DNA from: Bacteroidia bacterium
GTDB lineage: Bacteria; Bacteroidota; Bacteroidia; Bacteroidales; GWA2-32-17
NCBI GenBank assembly: GCA_016218155.1
Contig: JACREQ010000030.1
Location: 1-64,000, forward strand
Length of the DNA: 64,000 nt
Reading direction: 5' to 3'
The translations under genes were made by a program, and so were the position numbers. The notes beneath the pieces are model-generated. The model did no database searches, was not told where the DNA came from, and saw only the letters and a program-made list of their open reading frames with translations. This document shows positions 51,600-60,604 of this stretch, piece after piece. Position 1 is the first letter of the stretch. Each line of letters begins with the position of its first letter.

Positions 51600-51619
51600 T
51601 ATATAGATATATCTATATA
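51600..51619. promoter_or_regulatory. 20-bp perfect palindrome, candidate operator
   Basis: TATATAGATATATCTATATA is its own reverse complement. It ends 37 bp upstream of the -33 box of the acyl-CoA dehydrogenase promoter, a position suited to an activator or repressor dimer. Low sequence complexity means chance is possible. Confidence 0.45.
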
Positions 51620-51656
51620 ATGAAAGGTCAATTAATTATTTTATCAGGAAACCAAC

Positions 51657-51687
51657 TTTGTTTTTTATCATAATCCTTTTAAATTTG
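51657..51687 (+). promoter_or_regulatory. Bacteroidota sigma-A promoter of the acyl-CoA dehydrogenase gene
   Basis: TTTG (51657-51660), exactly 19 nt, TAAATTTG (51680-51687): a full match to TTTG-N19-TAnnTTTG. The ATG at 51712 is 24 bp beyond the -7 box, giving a short leader. Confidence 0.88.
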
Positions 51688-51711
51688 CAACCCGTAAAAC
51701 ACATATAACTA

Positions 51712-53496
51712 ATGGAAAATATTAAAGTATTAAAGGGAGGAGAATTTCTTATCTCAGAGTCATCTGCAAAAGATATTTTTATTCCAGAGGAGTTTAATGA
51801 AGAGCAAAAAATGATTGCCGGAATGTGTCAGGATTTTCTGAAACAGGAAGTTTTTCCAAATCTTGATAGAATTGATCATATGGAACCTGGTTTAATGAGA
51901 AGCCTAGTTACAAAATCTGGTGAGATGGGTTTATTGGGAATATCTGTTCCTGAGGAGTATGGTGGATTTGGCCAACCTTTCGTTACATCTATGATCGCTT
52001 CAGACGAATTAGGTGCTGGTTATTCATATGCTGTAGCATTTTCAGCTCACACAGGTATTGGAACTTTACCTATATTATATTATGGTACTGAAGAACAAAA
52101 ACAAAAATATCTTCCAAATTTAGCAAGTGGAGTTTGGGCAGGATCATATTGTTTAACTGAACCTAATGCTGGATCGGATGCCAATTCAGGAAGAACAAAA
52201 GCTGTACTTTCAGAAGATGGAAAAAATTATATTCTTAACGGTCAGAAAATGTGGATCACAAATGGTGGTTTTGCTGATGTTTTAACCGTTTTTGCAAAAA
52301 TTGATAACGATAAAATTCTTTCTGCTTTTATTGTTGAAAGAAATTTTCCTGGAGTTACATTTAATCCCGAAGAAAAAAAATTAGGTATTAAAGGTTCGTC
52401 AACTGTTCAGATTTTCTTTAACGATTGTGTTGTACCTGTTGAGAATTTACTCGGAAAAAGAGGTGAAGGATTCAGAATAGCACTAAATATTTTACATATT
52501 GGACGTATTAAATTAGGTGCAAATGTTTTGGGTGCAGGCAGAACAGCTATTTCTGATTCAGTTAGATACGCAAATGAAAGAAAACAATTTAATAGTTTGA
52601 TTTCCAATTTTGGAGCTATTAAATATAAATTAGCCGAACAGGTTATTCGCCAGTTTACTGCTGAATCAGCTCTTTATCGTACTTCAAAATATGTTGATGA
52701 TACAATTCAGCAGAATATTGCAAATGGTATGGAAAAGATTAAAGCTTATATGGAAGCTTTGGGTGAATATGCAATGGAAGCTGCAATATTAAAGGTATTA
52801 GGTTCAGAAGCACTTGATTATATTGTTGACGAAGCAGTTCAGATTTATGGTGGAATGGGTTATTCTGCTGAAATGCCTGTAGAACGTGCATATCGTGACT
52901 CCAGAATTAACAGAATATTTGAAGGTACAAACGAAATTAATCGTTTAGTTGCTACAGATACTTTATTAAAACAAGCTAAAAAATGTGAATCTGTAATATT
53001 TAGTTTAGGAAAATCAATTTACGAAAAAATTGATACAAATACTGATAGTTCACTTTCTCATACTGATTATTTTGCAAAGAAACATTTTTATATCAGTCAG
53101 TTAAAAAAAGCTGTATTACTTATCTTTAATAAAGCTCATGAAGCTGTTGGAAAACAATTCAATATTGAACAGGAAATAATGATGAGTATTTCTGATATGT
53201 CAATTCAAACTTATGCTGCAGAATCTGTTGTTTTAAGAGTTGAAAAATTAAAAACAATAAAAAGCGCAGAAGACTTTGTTGTTTATTCAGATATATGTGA
53301 TGTTTTAGTTTATGAAGCTTCTTCCAGATTATTGAAATCAGGAATGGATGCAATTAATGCATTTGCTCAGCCTGAAGAATTTGTAAAACTTAAAAAAGCA
53401 TTACAGAATTTAACTTCGATAGAACCTGTAAACATTAAAGAAGCCCGAAGAAGAATAGCAACTAAACTAATAGACGATAACGTTTATAAATTCTAG
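51712..53496 (+). CDS. acyl-CoA dehydrogenase
   Basis: 594 residues, the long form with about 190 residues beyond the usual core. FAD/substrate landmarks: YCLTEPNAGSDANSGRTKA, WITNGGFAD, ARKQF-like NERKQFNSLISNFGAIKYKLA, and QIYGGMGYSAEMPVERAYRDSRINRIFEGTNEINR near the C-terminal end of the core, which holds the usual catalytic-base region. It oxidises an acyl-CoA to the 2-enoyl-CoA with electrons passed to ETF. It has its own promoter and terminator. Confidence 0.93.
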   Translation: MENIKVLKGGEFLISESSAKDIFIPEEFNEEQKMIAGMCQDFLKQEVFPNLDRIDHMEPGLMRSLVTKSGEMGLLGISVPEEYGGFGQPFVTSMIASDELGAGYSYAVAFSAHTGIGTLPILYYGTEEQKQKYLPNLASGVWAGSYCLTEPNAGSDANSGRTKAVLSEDGKNYILNGQKMWITNGGFADVLTVFAKIDNDKILSAFIVERNFPGVTFNPEEKKLGIKGSSTVQIFFNDCVVPVENLLGKRGEGFRIALNILHIGRIKLGANVLGAGRTAISDSVRYANERKQFNSLISNFGAIKYKLAEQVIRQFTAESALYRTSKYVDDTIQQNIANGMEKIKAYMEALGEYAMEAAILKVLGSEALDYIVDEAVQIYGGMGYSAEMPVERAYRDSRINRIFEGTNEINRLVATDTLLKQAKKCESVIFSLGKSIYEKIDTNTDSSLSHTDYFAKKHFYISQLKKAVLLIFNKAHEAVGKQFNIEQEIMMSISDMSIQTYAAESVVLRVEKLKTIKSAEDFVVYSDICDVLVYEASSRLLKSGMDAINAFAQPEEFVKLKKALQNLTSIEPVNIKEARRRIATKLIDDNVYKF

Positions 53497-53504
53497 TAAA
53501 ATTT

Positions 53505-53532
53505 AAAAGACGTCGAAAGACGTCTTTTTTTT
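53505..53532 (+). terminator. intrinsic terminator of the acyl-CoA dehydrogenase gene
   Basis: Perfect stem GACGTC (53509-53514) / GACGTC (53519-53524) with a GAAA tetraloop, extended by A-U pairs and followed by eight Ts. It lies 8 bp after the stop codon. Confidence 0.93.
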
Positions 53533-53554
53533 ATCCATTAATTAAAGTATTATT

Positions 53555-54358
53555 ATGTTAGAAAATTTGCTTGTTGTTGCAGTAAATGCATCATTAAAAG
53601 CTGGTAAAGCAATACTTGATATTTATAAAAATGAAAATTTCGAGACTGAGTTAAAAGCAGATAATTCTCCTTTAACTATTGCAGATAAGAATGCTCATTC
53701 AGCAATTATAAAAGTTTTAGATACAACACATATTCCTGTTTTGAGTGAAGAAGGAAGAAATATTTCTTACGAAGAAAGAAAAAATTGGGATTACTTATGG
53801 ATTGTTGATCCTTTGGATGGAACAAAAGAGTTCATTAACAGAAATGGTGATTTTACAGTAAATATTGCATTAGTAAAAAATAATGAGCCCATTATTGGAG
53901 TAGTATATGTTCCTGTTTCAGGGCAAATTTATTTCTCAATTCTGGGGCAGGGTGCATATACAACCAATATTCAGGTTGATGCTATCTTTAATTCTGAATA
54001 TAAGAAATATACAAAGATTCCAAATATAGCGAATAGGAGTAATTTTGTTGCTGTAGCTAGTCGTTCGCACATGAATGTTGAAACAAAAGACTACTTAAAA
54101 AAGCTTGAAACAGAAAAAGGAAAAGTTGAGTTATTGTCCAGAGGAAGTGCATTGAAAATTTGTATGGTAGCAGAAGGTGAAGCAGATATTTACCCTAGAT
54201 TTGGTCCAACAATGGAATGGGATACTGCAGCAGGTCATGCAGTAGCAATTGAAGCAGGTTGTACTTTTACTCAGGCAGATGAAAAAACGCCATTTGTTTA
54301 TAATAAAGAAAATTTACTGAACCCATATTTTATAGTTAAAAGGGATAGAAGTAATTAG
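53555..54358 (+). CDS. cysQ: 3'(2'),5'-bisphosphate nucleotidase CysQ
   Basis: 267 residues of the inositol monophosphatase fold: KADNSPLTIADKNAH, the metal-binding SEEGR, WIVDPLDGTKEFINRNGDFTVNIAL (the DPLDGTKEF hallmark of CysQ), and MEWDTAAGHAVAIEAG. It hydrolyses PAP to AMP, relieving inhibition of sulfotransferases and other PAP-sensitive enzymes. This links functionally to the sulfotransferase at 28045, though it is not in that operon. The POT transporter follows 8 bp downstream. Confidence 0.93.
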   Translation: MLENLLVVAVNASLKAGKAILDIYKNENFETELKADNSPLTIADKNAHSAIIKVLDTTHIPVLSEEGRNISYEERKNWDYLWIVDPLDGTKEFINRNGDFTVNIALVKNNEPIIGVVYVPVSGQIYFSILGQGAYTTNIQVDAIFNSEYKKYTKIPNIANRSNFVAVASRSHMNVETKDYLKKLETEKGKVELLSRGSALKICMVAEGEADIYPRFGPTMEWDTAAGHAVAIEAGCTFTQADEKTPFVYNKENLLNPYFIVKRDRSN

Positions 54359-54366
54359 ATTTTAAA

Positions 54367-55806
54367 ATGTCAGGATTTACAAAAACTGTAAAAACACTTC
54401 CCAGAACTTTTTGGGCAGCAAATACTCTTGAACTTTTTGAACGCTGGGCATATTATGGGCTTTTTAATTTATTAGCACTTTATTTAACAAATTCTTCTGA
54501 AACCGGTGCACTTGGCTTTTCACAGGTTGAAAAAGGTATGATAATGGGAATTGTTAATGCAATTCTTTATTTTTTACCAATAATTACAGGTTCTATAGCA
54601 GATAAATTTGGATATAAAAAAGTTCTAATAATAGCATTTGTTATCTTATCCTCAGGATATTATGTCATGGGAATTGTAACATCATTTGCAGCTGTATTTC
54701 TTGCATTTTTATATGTTGCAATAGGTGCTGCTCTTTTTAAACCGATAATTTCTGCAACTATTGCAAAAACTACCAATGAGTCAAATTCCAGTATTGGCTT
54801 TGGTATTTTTTATATGATAGTAAATATTGGTGGTCTAGTTGGACCATTTACCGCTTCGTATTTACGTGAAATTAATTGGAATTATATTTTCTTAATGTCA
54901 TCTGGTGCAATTTTATTGAACCTTGTTATTGTAATAATTTTCTTTAAAGAGCCTGTAAGAGATAATAATTCTGAATCTTTAGCAAAAAGTCTTGGCACAG
55001 TATTTAAAAATATATTTACAGTACTTAAAGATTTTAAATTTGTGACATTTTTATTGATAATTGTTGGTGCCTGGACAGTTTACTGGCAGTATTTTTATAG
55101 TCTCCCTGTTTTTATTGAACAATGGGTAGATACTGCACCACTTTATAGGGGATTATATTCTATCTGGCCAGCTTTTGCAAAGGCAATAGGTACTTTGGAT
55201 GGTCTAATTCTTACTGAAAAAATTATTGCTATGGATGCATTTTTTATTGTTGCATTTCAAGTAATAATTAGTTATGTTGTTATGAAGCTTAGACCTTTAT
55301 CAGCAATGACAATAGGTATTTTAATAAATTCTCTTGGACTTGTATTAATGGTTTTAACACGAAATCCATTTTTTGCATTAACATCTATCATAATTTTTTC
55401 AATAGGTGAGATGACTTTTTCTCCAAAAATTCTTGAATATATAGGAAGAATTGCGCCAAAAGATAAGGCTGCTTTATATATGGGTACTCAGTTTTTACCA
55501 ATTGCTTTAGGTAATTTTTTTGGTGGATTTATTTCAGGTGGTGTTTATTTAAATCTTTCTGATAAATATGAAATGATAAAAAGAATGTTACCTGAATTAA
55601 ATTCTTTGAATCTTACAAATGAACAATTAACAGAAAAAGCTATCAGCTTATTAAATACTGATTCAAAAGGATTAACAGATTTGTTATGGAATACTTACCA
55701 TCCTTATATGTTTGGTACAGTATTGTTTAGTATAGGTACAGCAACAGTTATCTTACTGTATTTTTATGATAGAAAATATAAAAAAGAAGTGAAATCTATT
55801 AAATAG
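54367..55806 (+). CDS. POT/PTR2-family proton-dependent peptide transporter
   Basis: 479 residues with about 12-14 hydrophobic helices. The first-helix motif NTLELFERWAYYGLFNLLALYLTN is the E-x-x-E/R-x-x-YYG signature of POT transporters, followed by GSIADKFGYKKVLI (MFS loop 2-3). A soluble insertion of helices around residues 250-290 and the C-terminal YFYDRKYKKE are consistent. It imports di- or tripeptides with protons. It is 8 bp from cysQ and overlaps the convergent gene by 8 bp. Confidence 0.9.
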   Translation: MSGFTKTVKTLPRTFWAANTLELFERWAYYGLFNLLALYLTNSSETGALGFSQVEKGMIMGIVNAILYFLPIITGSIADKFGYKKVLIIAFVILSSGYYVMGIVTSFAAVFLAFLYVAIGAALFKPIISATIAKTTNESNSSIGFGIFYMIVNIGGLVGPFTASYLREINWNYIFLMSSGAILLNLVIVIIFFKEPVRDNNSESLAKSLGTVFKNIFTVLKDFKFVTFLLIIVGAWTVYWQYFYSLPVFIEQWVDTAPLYRGLYSIWPAFAKAIGTLDGLILTEKIIAMDAFFIVAFQVIISYVVMKLRPLSAMTIGILINSLGLVLMVLTRNPFFALTSIIIFSIGEMTFSPKILEYIGRIAPKDKAALYMGTQFLPIALGNFFGGFISGGVYLNLSDKYEMIKRMLPELNSLNLTNEQLTEKAISLLNTDSKGLTDLLWNTYHPYMFGTVLFSIGTATVILLYFYDRKYKKEVKSIK

Positions 55807-56086
55807 GCAATTGAGTCCTGTAAATCCATACAGCAGCAATAATTACAGCAGCAATAGCTAATATTTTAATTACAGTTTTAGTCTCAAAACTTTTCTTTTT
55901 AGTAACTAATTCAAGTTTTTCGTTTACTAATTTATCGTTAAAATGCATTTCAAGAGCTTCATTATAAAATTCTCTTGATGCCATATACTGATGAATATTA
56001 AACAAATCATCGCCACGACGAATACAATCGTTGAATTTAATTTCCTCAGGACTTAAGTGTTCGTTGTCTTCATGATGGTGAGCCAT
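55799..56086 (-). CDS. small tail-anchored protein of unknown function
   Basis: 95 residues. A His-rich start (MAHHHEDNEH) is followed by a helical segment resembling a single TPR-like pair (CIRRGDDLFNIHQYMASREFYNEALEM) and a C-terminal transmembrane helix (about 72-90, IKILAIAAVIIAAVWIY). Probably cytoplasmic-facing and membrane-anchored. It ends within the 3' end of the peptide transporter gene. Confidence 0.7.
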   Translation of the reverse strand: MAHHHEDNEHLSPEEIKFNDCIRRGDDLFNIHQYMASREFYNEALEMHFNDKLVNEKLELVTKKKSFETKTVIKILAIAAVIIAAVWIYRTQLPI

Positions 56087-56227
56087 AATTCTTATATTTA
56101 AGTTGATTTATTTGAAATTTATAAAGCCTAAAATTAATAGTATTTTGTATTAATACAAAATTGTTGAATAAATAGATTGAAAATCTATATATGTAAATGT
56201 ATTATATTCTTTTTTGATAAATTATTT

Positions 56228-56692
56228 TTAAATTAAAGCTTGTCTTACAATTTCGCGGGCTAATTTATCGACCTCAGAATTGTAATTTGAATTTTCTGAT
56301 TCCGTTTTCTGATGTGCTTTTACTTTTACAAATTCAATAGAATGATTTTCAATCTGAGTAATTAATATTTGCAATAAGTCATTATTATTTAATTGATTTC
56401 CTTTTTTTGTAATAAACTTATTTATTTTAAGTTTCTCCATTCTTTCTGGAATTCTAAATACATATTGGCTGTCAGTGAAAATTTTTATTGAAAAATTTTT
56501 GTAATTTGTTTCTGCAAATTCAATGGCTTTTATTACTGCAAGTAATTCCATTCTATTGTGAGTTGTGTTAAATTCTTTTCCCTTTATTATAGTTTTTTTG
56601 TTTTCAAAAAATATAATTGCTGCCCAACCACCAATGTTTAATTGAGTATGGCAGCTTCCATCAGTATAAATGTTAATTAGTTTTTGATTCAT
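56228..56692 (-). CDS. rnhA: ribonuclease HI
   Basis: 154 residues with the catalytic acidic set in order: YTDGSC (Asp), HNRMELLAVIKAIEFA (Glu), FTDSQYV (Asp), and EVDKLARE (Asp), plus the basic KVKAHQ before the last. It cleaves the RNA strand of RNA-DNA hybrids. A minus-strand TACTTTTG box at 56762-56769, matching TAnnTTTG, is 70 bp upstream. Confidence 0.93.
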   Translation of the reverse strand: MNQKLINIYTDGSCHTQLNIGGWAAIIFFENKKTIIKGKEFNTTHNRMELLAVIKAIEFAETNYKNFSIKIFTDSQYVFRIPERMEKLKINKFITKKGNQLNNNDLLQILITQIENHSIEFVKVKAHQKTESENSNYNSEVDKLAREIVRQALI

Positions 56693-56761
56693 GAAAATAA
56701 TTATCGGATTAAATTATAATAAAATTGCTGTATAATGTTATTTGTTTTTTTTATTATAATA

Positions 56762-56769
56762 CAAAAGTA
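56762..56769 (-). promoter_or_regulatory. candidate -7 box (TACTTTTG) for rnhA
   Basis: Fits TAnnTTTG on the minus strand 70 bp upstream of the RNase HI start. No TTTG at -33. Confidence 0.35.
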
Positions 56770-56841
56770 GATTCTTCTGCCAATTATTAGCAGAAATTCA
56801 ATGATTATTTTAAAATACTGCAACTTAACGTGAATTCTAAC

Positions 56842-56849
56842 TACCTTTG
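56842..56849 (+). promoter_or_regulatory. candidate -7 box (TACCTTTG) for the DEVD helicase
   Basis: TACCTTTG fits TAnnTTTG and lies 20 bp upstream of the GTG start at 56870, similar to the spacing at the acyl-CoA dehydrogenase gene. The -33 position lacks TTTG. Confidence 0.5.
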
Positions 56850-56869
56850 CATAATTAAAATATATAGTT

Positions 56870-58213
56870 GTGACATTTGAAGAATTAAATATAAACACTC
56901 CACTGTTAAAGGCTTTGGCAGACTTGGAATATGTGTATCCGACACCAATTCAGGAGAAAGCGTTTCCAATAATTATGTCAGGAAGAAATGTTGTTGGTAT
57001 TGCTCAAACCGGTACTGGTAAGACATTTGCCTATTTATTGCCATTATTAAGACAATTAAATTTCTCAGACCAAAAAGATCCACGAATTCTAATTCTTGCA
57101 CCTACCCGCGAACTCGTAATTCAGATTCTAAATGAGATTAAAAAATTAACAACATATTCTAATTTACGTTCCGGAGCAATTTATGGAGGAACAAATATTA
57201 ATACTCAGAAGCATCTAATATATGCAGGATTGGATATTCTAGTTGCAACTCCGGGGAGGTTAATTGATTTGGCTTTTACAGGAGTATTAAGATTAAAAAG
57301 TATTCAGAAAGTTGTTATTGATGAAGTTGATGAAATGCTAAGTTTAGGATTTCGTTCTCAATTGTCAAGTTTATTGGATTTGTTGCCACAAAAAAGACAA
57401 AATCTGATGTTTTCGGCTACTTTAACTCAAGATGTTGAAGCATTTATAAATGATGCAATTCCAATCCCTCTTAAAATTGAGATTGCTCCACATGGTACAC
57501 CAATCGATAAGATTATTCAAAAAGGTTATTATTTACAAAATTTTAATACTAAAGTTAATCTTATAAAATCACTTCTTTCTGACGATAAGGATTATAATAA
57601 AGTACTAGTTTTTGTTGGGTTAAAAAAATTAGCAGACAAGTTATTTGATCAGGTAGATAAAATATTTCCTGGTAAATTTGGTGTAATACATTCAAATAAA
57701 TCTCATAACAATAGATTAAATGCATTAAAGTTATTTCAGGATGGTGATCGAAAATATTTAATTGCAACAGATATTATTGCGCGCGGAATGGATATTACAG
57801 ATGTTTCGCATGTAATTAATTTCGACATTCCTGAGGAACCAGGAGATTATATTCATCGTATTGGTAGAACAGGGAGAGCAGATAAAGCAGGAATCGCAAT
57901 TTCTTTTGTAAGTCAGATAGAGGAAGAATTTCTTAATCAAATAGAGCAATTAATGAGGAAGAAAATTCCAATTGAGAAATTGCCAGAAGATGTTGTTATT
58001 TCAAAAGTATTTAATGAGGATGAAAAGCCAGCAAGTTTATTTGATAAAAATTACCATAAAGAACCATCAATAAAAGGTTCTAAGGGAGCTTTTCATGAAA
58101 AGAAAGAAAAGAATAAAAAAGTGAATTTGGGTGGACCGGGAAGAAGAAATCCTAAATTTGATAAATCCGGAAAACGAAATAAATCATTCAAAACTGGTAA
58201 ACCAAGGTTTTAA
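56870..58213 (+). CDS. DEAD-box-family RNA helicase with DEVD motif II and basic C-terminal tail
   Basis: 447 residues from a GTG start (MTFEELNINTPLLKAL is the family N-terminus; an in-frame stop lies just upstream). Motifs: YPTPIQEKAFP, I AQTGTGKT, Ia PTRELVIQI, Ib TPGRLIDL, II DEVD in place of DEAD, III SAT, VI HRIGRTGRA. A lysine/glycine-rich tail follows the core from about residue 400 (KGSKGAFHEKKEKNKK), probably binding RNA. Distinct from the compact helicase at 4399. Confidence 0.94.
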   Translation: MTFEELNINTPLLKALADLEYVYPTPIQEKAFPIIMSGRNVVGIAQTGTGKTFAYLLPLLRQLNFSDQKDPRILILAPTRELVIQILNEIKKLTTYSNLRSGAIYGGTNINTQKHLIYAGLDILVATPGRLIDLAFTGVLRLKSIQKVVIDEVDEMLSLGFRSQLSSLLDLLPQKRQNLMFSATLTQDVEAFINDAIPIPLKIEIAPHGTPIDKIIQKGYYLQNFNTKVNLIKSLLSDDKDYNKVLVFVGLKKLADKLFDQVDKIFPGKFGVIHSNKSHNNRLNALKLFQDGDRKYLIATDIIARGMDITDVSHVINFDIPEEPGDYIHRIGRTGRADKAGIAISFVSQIEEEFLNQIEQLMRKKIPIEKLPEDVVISKVFNEDEKPASLFDKNYHKEPSIKGSKGAFHEKKEKNKKVNLGGPGRRNPKFDKSGKRNKSFKTGKPRF

Positions 58214-58227
58214 TTCTTATTTATATA

Positions 58228-58608
58228 ATGACACTAGACTATATCGAAAACATTAATGAATACGGTGAAAATGTTGTTCGTCTTTATGATTTTAATATGT
58301 CTGAGGCAATAAAATTCAAGAAAAAAATTCAACTTGAAATAATTAAAAACAACGAGCAATTAAGTTTGTCAGATATTTCTTTTATCGAACTACGAAATTG
58401 TAATTTAACACTTCGTTTATTTGAAGAAGACTTAGGGATAACATCAGATGATAAGGTTAATTTCTTCTGCGATATGACTCATGCAGGATTTGAAAAAATG
58501 GTGTTATTATTAGAACCATTTTGTAAAAAAGAAACTAAAGGTTATCAATGGTTGTACGATATTGATAATCCAATAGACTTTTTGTTTTCCCCGGGAGGAA
58601 CCTGGTAA
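58228..58608 (+). CDS. conserved hypothetical protein
   Basis: 126 residues, 14 bp after the helicase gene and probably co-transcribed. The frame is acidic, without signal peptide or membrane helix, and ends in NPIDFLFSPGGTW, a distinctive C-terminus. The central part (FIELRNCNLTLRLFEEDLG) looks alpha/beta. I do not recognise a characterised family. Ends 5 bp from the convergent tpiA stop. Confidence 0.8.
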   Translation: MTLDYIENINEYGENVVRLYDFNMSEAIKFKKKIQLEIIKNNEQLSLSDISFIELRNCNLTLRLFEEDLGITSDDKVNFFCDMTHAGFEKMVLLLEPFCKKETKGYQWLYDIDNPIDFLFSPGGTW

Positions 58609-58613
58609 ATAAA

Positions 58614-59372
58614 CTAAAGAGCTTTTATTATTTCAATAAACTCATTAGCTTTTAAAGAAGCACCACCAACAAGTCCACCATCAACATCTGTTTGTGAGAA
58701 CAGTTCTTTTGCATTTGCAGCATTACAACTACCACCATATAAAATTGAAATTTCATTGGCAATTGTTACACTGTATTTCTCAGTAATTAATTTGCGAATA
58801 AAAGCATGCATTTCCTGAGCCTGAGCAGGAGAGGCTGTTTTGCCTGTACCTATTGCCCATACTGGTTCATATGCAATAATTATTTTGCAAAATTCTTCTG
58901 AATTTAGCTCAAATAAACCTTCTTCTAACTGTTTTTTTACAACATTAAATTGGTTCTCTGATTCCCGTTCCTGTAACAATTCACCACAACAATATATAGG
59001 TAAGAGTGAATTTTTTAAACATAGTTTAACTTTTGTTAAAAGTGTGTTGTTATCTTCATTAAAATACTGACGTCTTTCAGAGTGACCAATAATAACATAT
59101 TGTGCGCCAATTGAGTTTAGCATTTCAGCAGAAACTTCGCCTGTGTAGGCACCTTTTTCCCAAGCAGCACAATTTTGTGAAGAAACAGAAATATTATTGC
59201 TGTCAACCTCTTTTAATATTGATGCAAGATGAGTGAATGGAGGAGCTATTATAACTTTGTTATTTCCTAAATTAAAATTTAGTAAAAATTCATTAAGTTC
59301 TTTTGCTAGATTAATACCATCACTTAAGTTAGTATTCATTTTCCAGTTACCTGCAGCAATATTTTTTCTCAT
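58614..59372 (-). CDS. tpiA: triosephosphate isomerase
   Basis: 252 residues with the full signature: N-terminal NWKMN (Lys), [11 protein letters not shown] (catalytic His), [16 protein letters not shown] (catalytic Glu and flexible loop 6), and [10 protein letters not shown] with [10 protein letters not shown] binding phosphate. It interconverts DHAP and glyceraldehyde 3-phosphate in glycolysis. Starts 1 bp after the DoxX-like gene stop; the pairing with that gene is common in Bacteroidota. Confidence 0.97.
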   Translation of the reverse strand: MRKNIAAGNWKMNTNLSDGINLAKELNEFLLNFNLGNNKVIIAPPFTHLASILKEVDSNNISVSSQNCAAWEKGAYTGEVSAEMLNSIGAQYVIIGHSERRQYFNEDNNTLLTKVKLCLKNSLLPIYCCGELLQERESENQFNVVKKQLEEGLFELNSEEFCKIIIAYEPVWAIGTGKTASPAQAQEMHAFIRKLITEKYSVTIANEISILYGGSCNAANAKELFSQTDVDGGLVGGASLKANEFIEIIKAL

Positions 59373-59373
59373 G

Positions 59374-60522
59374 TTACTTTGTTAAAAATTCTTTTTCAAA
59401 ATCTTCTGGACTAGGAATGTCATTACTGTGCCATTTAGCAACAATAATTCCTTTCTTTAAAACTATTACGCCAGGATTAGCTCTGATCATAGTTTTTAAA
59501 GTTGTTTCATCACAAGTATAATATTCAAAAGTTGTTTTAGAAGAATTAATAAATGAATTAATTTCTTGTTCTAAAGATGATGTTAGCCCTAAAAATAATA
59601 AGTTTTTAGATTTTGCCCAGTTTGCAAGAATATTTATTTGTTCAATGTTAGAAATATTTGCTTCTTCTACTTTTTTCAATACCAGAATAAATGTATAATT
59701 GTCAATTTCTAAAACAGAATCAAGTATATTAGTGCCATCAGGTTTATTAATTGAAAAGTCATGAATTGGTGTTTCGTAGCCTTTTTTTACTAGTTTTGGT
59801 TCAGAAATGCTTACATATTTGTACTTTGTTCCGGTTCCCCAGTAAGTAGAATCATTTGAATATGTGTCAACTGTTATTTCTATAGTCTTATTTAATGTAG
59901 TGTCTTTTACAGTAATAAACTGTTCGTATACATCTTTCGGCATATTGTCCGGAACTTTCATTTTTTCAACTAAGTTTGTTCCAACTTTATAAGGTAAAAA
60001 ATCAATTAATGGAAGATGTGCATATGAATACCACATAATACCAGAAATTATTAAAGCTCCGACACCAGCAAATAACCATTGTTTGTCGCATGATAAATAT
60101 GGTTTAAATCTTTTTTGTTGAATAAATAATACTAATACCGGGATCATTATTATTACATTCTTGTAGAATGTTTGCCAGTTCGAAAGTTTAATAGCATCTC
60201 CAAAACAACCACAATCTGATACTTTGTTAGAAATTGCTAGCCATAAAGTTAATGGAAGGAAGAATAGCATTAATAATAATGCTCCCCAGGTTGAAAGTCT
60301 CAGTTTAAAACCAAAGAATAAACAAAATCCAATAATAAATTCTGCGCCAATCATTATTACTGAAAATGCAAATGCATATGGAGCAAGCCATTCCATTCCT
60401 AAAGCTTCAAAATATTCTTTGAATTTATAAGTAGAACCAAGTGGATCAACTGCTTTAATAAAGCCAGAAAACATAAATACTGCTCCAACAAGTACCCTGC
60501 AAATAAGTCTTAAAATTTTCAT
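59374..60522 (-). CDS. DoxX-like membrane protein with thioredoxin-like C-terminus (BT_3928-type)
   Basis: 382 residues. The N-terminal 160 residues have four to five hydrophobic helices with the MauE/DoxX pattern ([26 protein letters not shown] ... [21 protein letters not shown]). The C-terminal part (about 250-382) has a thioredoxin-like shape ending [28 protein letters not shown] but no CxxC. Role suggested by the family is thiol or quinol-linked electron transfer; not established. 1 bp upstream of tpiA. Confidence 0.85.
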   Translation of the reverse strand: MKILRLICRVLVGAVFMFSGFIKAVDPLGSTYKFKEYFEALGMEWLAPYAFAFSVIMIGAEFIIGFCLFFGFKLRLSTWGALLLMLFFLPLTLWLAISNKVSDCGCFGDAIKLSNWQTFYKNVIIMIPVLVLFIQQKRFKPYLSCDKQWLFAGVGALIISGIMWYSYAHLPLIDFLPYKVGTNLVEKMKVPDNMPKDVYEQFITVKDTTLNKTIEITVDTYSNDSTYWGTGTKYKYVSISEPKLVKKGYETPIHDFSINKPDGTNILDSVLEIDNYTFILVLKKVEEANISNIEQINILANWAKSKNLLFLGLTSSLEQEINSFINSSKTTFEYYTCDETTLKTMIRANPGVIVLKKGIIVAKWHSNDIPSPEDFEKEFLTK

Positions 60523-60604
60523 TGTTTAATATTTTACATTAAGCGTATAAAATTAATCATTTTATAAAATAACAGTATTTTATAAGGTAGTATTATAAAA
60601 CATT

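Larger units (their letters stand above)
51240..51711. other. 472-bp intergenic region
   Basis: Very AT-rich. It contains a 14-bp inverted repeat TGTTTAAATAAACA (51357-51370), a 20-bp palindrome (51600-51619) and the acyl-CoA dehydrogenase promoter (51657-51687). A 15-codon frame at 51403 is too short to support. No clear promoter was found for the radical SAM gene at 51239. Confidence 0.7.

Noticed and set aside
56701-56898. 65-codon open frame on the minus strand
   Set aside because: It lies across the AT-rich intergenic region and the start of the helicase gene, its translation is low-complexity (I, F, Y, N), and it would cover the promoters of both flanking genes.
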